Origin: a virus
Virus record (IMG/VR): IMGVR_UViG_3300023180_000475
Span: 1 to 21,371 of that record
Strand: one strand, 5' to 3'
DNA: 21,371 bases
This document shows positions 18,960-21,371 of this stretch, piece by piece. Position 1 is the stretch's first letter. Each line of letters starts with the position of its first letter. A program made the position numbers and the translations under genes. The notes under the pieces were generated by a model. The model was not told the origin of the DNA. It made no database searches and worked only from the letters and a program-made list of their open reading frames with translations.

Positions 18960-20177
18960 ATGGAAGAAAACATGAAAGCAGAAATTGAAAAGAGCGCACA
19001 ATACATTGGTATGAGCGTTGAAGAAGCGACGAACAAGTTTGAAGAGATTTGTTCCGAAAACAACATTGAAACCACTAACCCCATTTCAAGGGGTCTTTGG
19101 CGCAACTATGTTGCGAATGTGCGAAGAACGCAAGATAGCGGAGATTCATCCAAAGGTAATGATTCTTACTACAAAGCAGCATTTGGTTTCTTTGTTTCCC
19201 TTGATGCCCCTAGAGACATGATGGCTTGGAATCGCATGAAGGCAAAAGAAGAGTTTATGCGTGATGCTGATAATGCCCTTGAACAAGGTATTGTTGCTAT
19301 TGCATCACAAAATGCACTTGGAAAGTGGGTTGTTTCCCGCTATCACAACGGAGAATACGGTGAAAAAACTGTTTCAACGCTTCCTTCTGGTGCAGAAGAA
19401 GCAGAAGATGGTCGTTTCTTTATTCCTTTGGATAATACCGCAACCTACATGAATGGTGGTAAAAACAACAATTACGGTAAGCCTCTTCCCGCAGAACAAA
19501 TGCGAAGAAGCGGTGTTTTCTTCGGCTCTATCGGTCAAGGAGAAATGAAGCCTTACTACTTCTCTTACAAAAATGATGCAGGGGTTCAATTTGCACCAAA
19601 CACTTTTGAATGGGTGCATTTCCTTTGTATCGCTAACGACAACGGGACTGATATTTATGGGGCTAAAGATTTGACTTTGAACAGTCTTTCTCTTAACTCA
19701 GAAATGAATCCCGAAAACGAACTTTACCGTGATATGTCGTCTTTTGACTTTGAGGATTGTTTGCGTGAGAACTTCTCTTCTCATCTTGTTCCTCTTGTTG
19801 ATATGGACAAAGCGCACATTGAGCGTCAAGCCCTTCCTTCTAAAGAGCGTTATGTGATTACTGACGGAACTGTTTGTAATATGAACATGACTCCTACAAA
19901 GAACGGAAACAGAATCATTAACCTAACTGACTTAAATGCAGAAATGGACTATGATTCTGAATCAACGGGTATTACTACCTGTTGGATTCCTGAACATTTG
20001 ACTCTTGATTTCGGTATTGGTTCTTCCGTTATCGTTATTGGGCGAACTAGTCAAAGAACGACTGATGAAGGAGTTGAGCCAGTTACTATCAATGTTGCTG
20101 GTCTTTACTGCGTTATTCGTCATGGTTCGGCAGTTGAGGTTTCAGTTCCAGTTGAAGAGGATTTTGACTGGTTTTGA
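18960..20177 (+). CDS. OB-fold single-stranded DNA-binding protein (RPA/SSB-like), 405 aa
   Basis: Residues about 290-395 look like an OB fold: ERYVITDGTVCNMN, RIINLTDLNAE, TTCWIPEHLTLDFGIGSSVIVIGRTS, VTINVAGLYCVI. The N-terminal two thirds are unrecognised alpha/beta sequence rich in Asn and Gly. The protein ends VEEDFDWF, an acidic, aromatic tip like the SSB tail that recruits replication proteins. Its place between RFC-S and a RadA/Sak4-like ATPase supports a role in replication. The start at 18960 follows GGAAGTGAAA. Codon use (CGT, CTT) resembles well-expressed genes here. The family is inferred; a structural protein is the main alternative. Confidence 0.6.
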   Translation: MEENMKAEIEKSAQYIGMSVEEATNKFEEICSENNIETTNPISRGLWRNYVANVRRTQDSGDSSKGNDSYYKAAFGFFVSLDAPRDMMAWNRMKAKEEFMRDADNALEQGIVAIASQNALGKWVVSRYHNGEYGEKTVSTLPSGAEEAEDGRFFIPLDNTATYMNGGKNNNYGKPLPAEQMRRSGVFFGSIGQGEMKPYYFSYKNDAGVQFAPNTFEWVHFLCIANDNGTDIYGAKDLTLNSLSLNSEMNPENELYRDMSSFDFEDCLRENFSSHLVPLVDMDKAHIERQALPSKERYVITDGTVCNMNMTPTKNGNRIINLTDLNAEMDYDSESTGITTCWIPEHLTLDFGIGSSVIVIGRTSQRTTDEGVEPVTINVAGLYCVIRHGSAVEVSVPVEEDFDWF

Positions 20178-20186
20178 TTAAAACCA
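20169..20186 (+). terminator. Hairpin over the stop codon of the SSB-like gene
   Basis: TGGTTTT (20169-20175) pairs perfectly with AAAACCA (20180-20186) around GATT, spanning the TGA stop (20175-20177). CCTTTTG follows. It may act as a first, weak terminator or an mRNA 3' end structure. A 7-bp stem alone could be chance. Confidence 0.4.
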
Positions 20187-20220
20187 CCTTTTGTGTAGTC
20201 GTTGGCGTTAATGACGGCCA

Positions 20221-20246
20221 TAGAGGTGCGAAGCCTCTAGTTTTTT
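20221..20246 (+). terminator. Hairpin plus T6 terminator
   Basis: TAGAGG (20221-20226) pairs with CCTCTA (20234-20239), extended by a T-G wobble, around the loop GCGAA. G and TTTTTT (20241-20246) follow. It closes the gene group that ends with the SSB-like gene and lies just before the ribosome-binding site (AAGGTGAAAA) of the next gene. Confidence 0.65.
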
Positions 20247-20261
20247 AAAAAAGGTGAAAAT

Positions 20262-20558
20262 ATGCAAAAGATTACAATTAATGATTATAAATCAGCATTT
20301 ATCTCTAATGGCTTTGTAGTTAAGGCTGGAAGTTGGATTATAAATTTAAGAGATGTTGAATTTATGACTTACAGATTAAACGACAAAGATGAAACTTCAT
20401 ATTTAGTGGCGTTTCATATTGGTGATAAAGAAACAAAAATCATGGTAAATGATATTCAAGCGGTTAAGGAACTTTTCAAAAGTTGGACAAACGCTAAAGG
20501 AACTGAATTAGAATTTGAATACGAAGATATTAAAGGAGGAATGAGAGAATGGGATTAA
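20262..20558 (+). CDS. Hypothetical protein, 98 aa
   Basis: Not recognised. Alternating strands (QKITINDYKSAFISNGFVVKAG, SWIINLRDVEFMTYRL, SYLVAFHIGDKETKIMV) followed by a helix (DIQAVKELFKSW) and an acidic end, giving a small beta-sheet domain. AAGGTGAAAAT precedes the ATG. It overlaps the RadA/Sak4-like gene by ten bases and its AGGAGG near the stop is that gene's ribosome-binding site, so the two are probably linked in function. Confidence 0.7.
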   Translation: MQKITINDYKSAFISNGFVVKAGSWIINLRDVEFMTYRLNDKDETSYLVAFHIGDKETKIMVNDIQAVKELFKSWTNAKGTELEFEYEDIKGGMREWD

Positions 20559-21370
20559 CCAGTAATAATAAAACAAACGCAGTTGATGAAGGAATGACTA
20601 ACAATGCAAGAGTTGTTGCCTTCAAAGAAAAGTTGAAGAAACAAACAGAAGGACGAATGGCTAGAAACAATCGTCTTATTTGTGGTATTTGGGGAGAGCC
20701 TAAGACTGTTAAAAGCGGTTTGGCTTTAGATTTTCCCGATAAACAGATTTATGTTCTTGACTGGGATGATGGTTGCGAACCTACTTGGAGACAAAACCAT
20801 GAAATGACTGATAGAATTACTCTTTGGAATCCCGAAGTGCGAAACAAAAATGGAGAATTGGATATTCAAAAGTCCGAAGCAAACTCAGAAGATTTTGTTT
20901 TGTTTGTGAAGTCAAAGATTGAAGAAGGCGAAGATGTTCTGTTTGTATTTGATGGAATTGATAAGTGGCTTGATTGTTGCACTTTAAATGTAACTGGTTC
21001 TTCAAAGATTGGAAAGCCTCAAAAGATGAAGTTTGAGTGGGGAAAGCGAAACGCACCATTCTATTCTCTTCTTATGATGTGCAAGAATCTTGATTGCGAC
21101 CAAATTTACATTACTCATGCTAAAGCAGATTATGGAGCAACAGGAGAAGTTATTGGTTCTAAACCAAACTGGCATAATTGGGGTGATTATCTGTATCAAA
21201 TTATTTCAACAAGAAGAACACGCAAAAAGAATGATGTTGTGTATAAGGCTGAATTACTCAGCAGTAAAACCAACACCGAATTAGTGGGCAAAACTTGGGA
21301 AACTCTAACCGTTGGTGGTGGAAATGTTTCTTGGGAAGGAATGCCTGAATTGCGTGAGGGATTGATTTGA
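20549..21370 (+). CDS. RadA/Sak4-like P-loop ATPase, 273 aa
   Basis: The core resembles the Sak4/RecA-like ATPases of viruses: ICGIWGEPKTVKSGLALDF as Walker A (residues 43-61), IYVLDWDDG as the following strand, VLFVFDGID as Walker B, and QIYITHAKADYGATG plus a basic STRRTRKK segment typical of the family. The Walker A reads GEPKTVKS: the Gly before Lys is replaced by Val (V54, codon GTT at 20708-20710), one base away from GGT. Such proteins anneal or pair strands in recombination and replication. The stop is at 21368-21370, so the gene is complete. Its first residues MGLTxxN resemble the RFC-L-like protein's start. Confidence 0.7.
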   Translation: MGLTSNNKTNAVDEGMTNNARVVAFKEKLKKQTEGRMARNNRLICGIWGEPKTVKSGLALDFPDKQIYVLDWDDGCEPTWRQNHEMTDRITLWNPEVRNKNGELDIQKSEANSEDFVLFVKSKIEEGEDVLFVFDGIDKWLDCCTLNVTGSSKIGKPQKMKFEWGKRNAPFYSLLMMCKNLDCDQIYITHAKADYGATGEVIGSKPNWHNWGDYLYQIISTRRTRKKNDVVYKAELLSSKTNTELVGKTWETLTVGGGNVSWEGMPELREGLI

Positions 21371-21371
21371 A

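Noticed and set aside
1-21371. CRISPR arrays, insertion sequences and rRNA genes
   Set aside because: No regularly spaced repeats, transposase motifs, long terminal inverted repeats or rRNA-like segments were seen.

Overview
The window is a gene-dense, AT-rich stretch of 21.4 kb with every recognisable gene on the + strand. Archaeal information-processing genes (TFB, both clamp-loader subunits, a Lig1-type ATP-dependent DNA ligase, an OB-fold single-strand binding protein, a RadA/Sak4-like ATPase, a histone-fold protein, a PC4-like protein) sit next to virus-like cargo: a short class II ribonucleotide reductase, a MazG-like pyrophosphohydrolase, a chaperonin/co-chaperonin pair, a tRNA and many tiny zinc-ribbon proteins. 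TATA boxes of the form TTTATATAC, Shine-Dalgarno sites matching the archaeal 16S tail (GGAGG, GGTGAT) and ATGA-type overlaps point to a large double-stranded DNA virus of an archaeon. The gene set resembles, from memory, the magroviruses of Marine Group II Euryarchaeota. That assignment is inference, because no capsid, terminase or polymerase gene lies in the window.

Layout. 1-811: end of an upstream gene and four small genes, three with paired cysteines. 827-902: tRNA-Arg(UCU) with an encoded CCA. 952-2174: a TATA box and four small genes, the last a tiny membrane protein. 2184-2520: an isolated transcription unit with its own TATA box and a strong hairpin terminator, coding for a 68-residue ubiquitin-like protein that ends ...IVGGCY. 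2527-4775: an unknown gene and B12-dependent ribonucleotide reductase. 4785-6445: small genes and a 386-residue unknown protein with a PPSWRGPICID motif. 6429-12533: a continuous operon: TFB, MazG-like, zinc ribbon, E1/ThiF-like enzyme, Myb-like DNA-binding protein, JAMM/JAB peptidase, basic protein, GroES-like, GroEL-like, two small genes. 12530-13917: PC4-like protein and unknowns. 13820-21370: DNA ligase, coiled-coil protein, histone-fold protein, degenerate LAGLIDADG-like protein, RFC large-like and small subunits, SSB/RPA-like protein, a structured intergenic segment, an unknown, and a RadA/Sak4-like ATPase.

The most striking point is that the window holds three parts of a ubiquitin-like modification system: a modifier with a C-terminal GG masked by two extra residues, a minimal E1, and a JAMM peptidase that could remove the two residues. 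E1 and JAMM are co-transcribed with TFB and with a complete GroES/GroEL pair, which suggests coordinated control of host transcription, protein fate and folding. The 386-residue protein lies between modifier and E1 and is a speculative E2 candidate. Other notable features are group I (bacterial-type) chaperonins in an archaeal-type genome, a histone fold, stop/SD overlaps that give many unrelated proteins acidic EE tails, and several perfect inverted repeats, including two 11-bp stems within one small gene.
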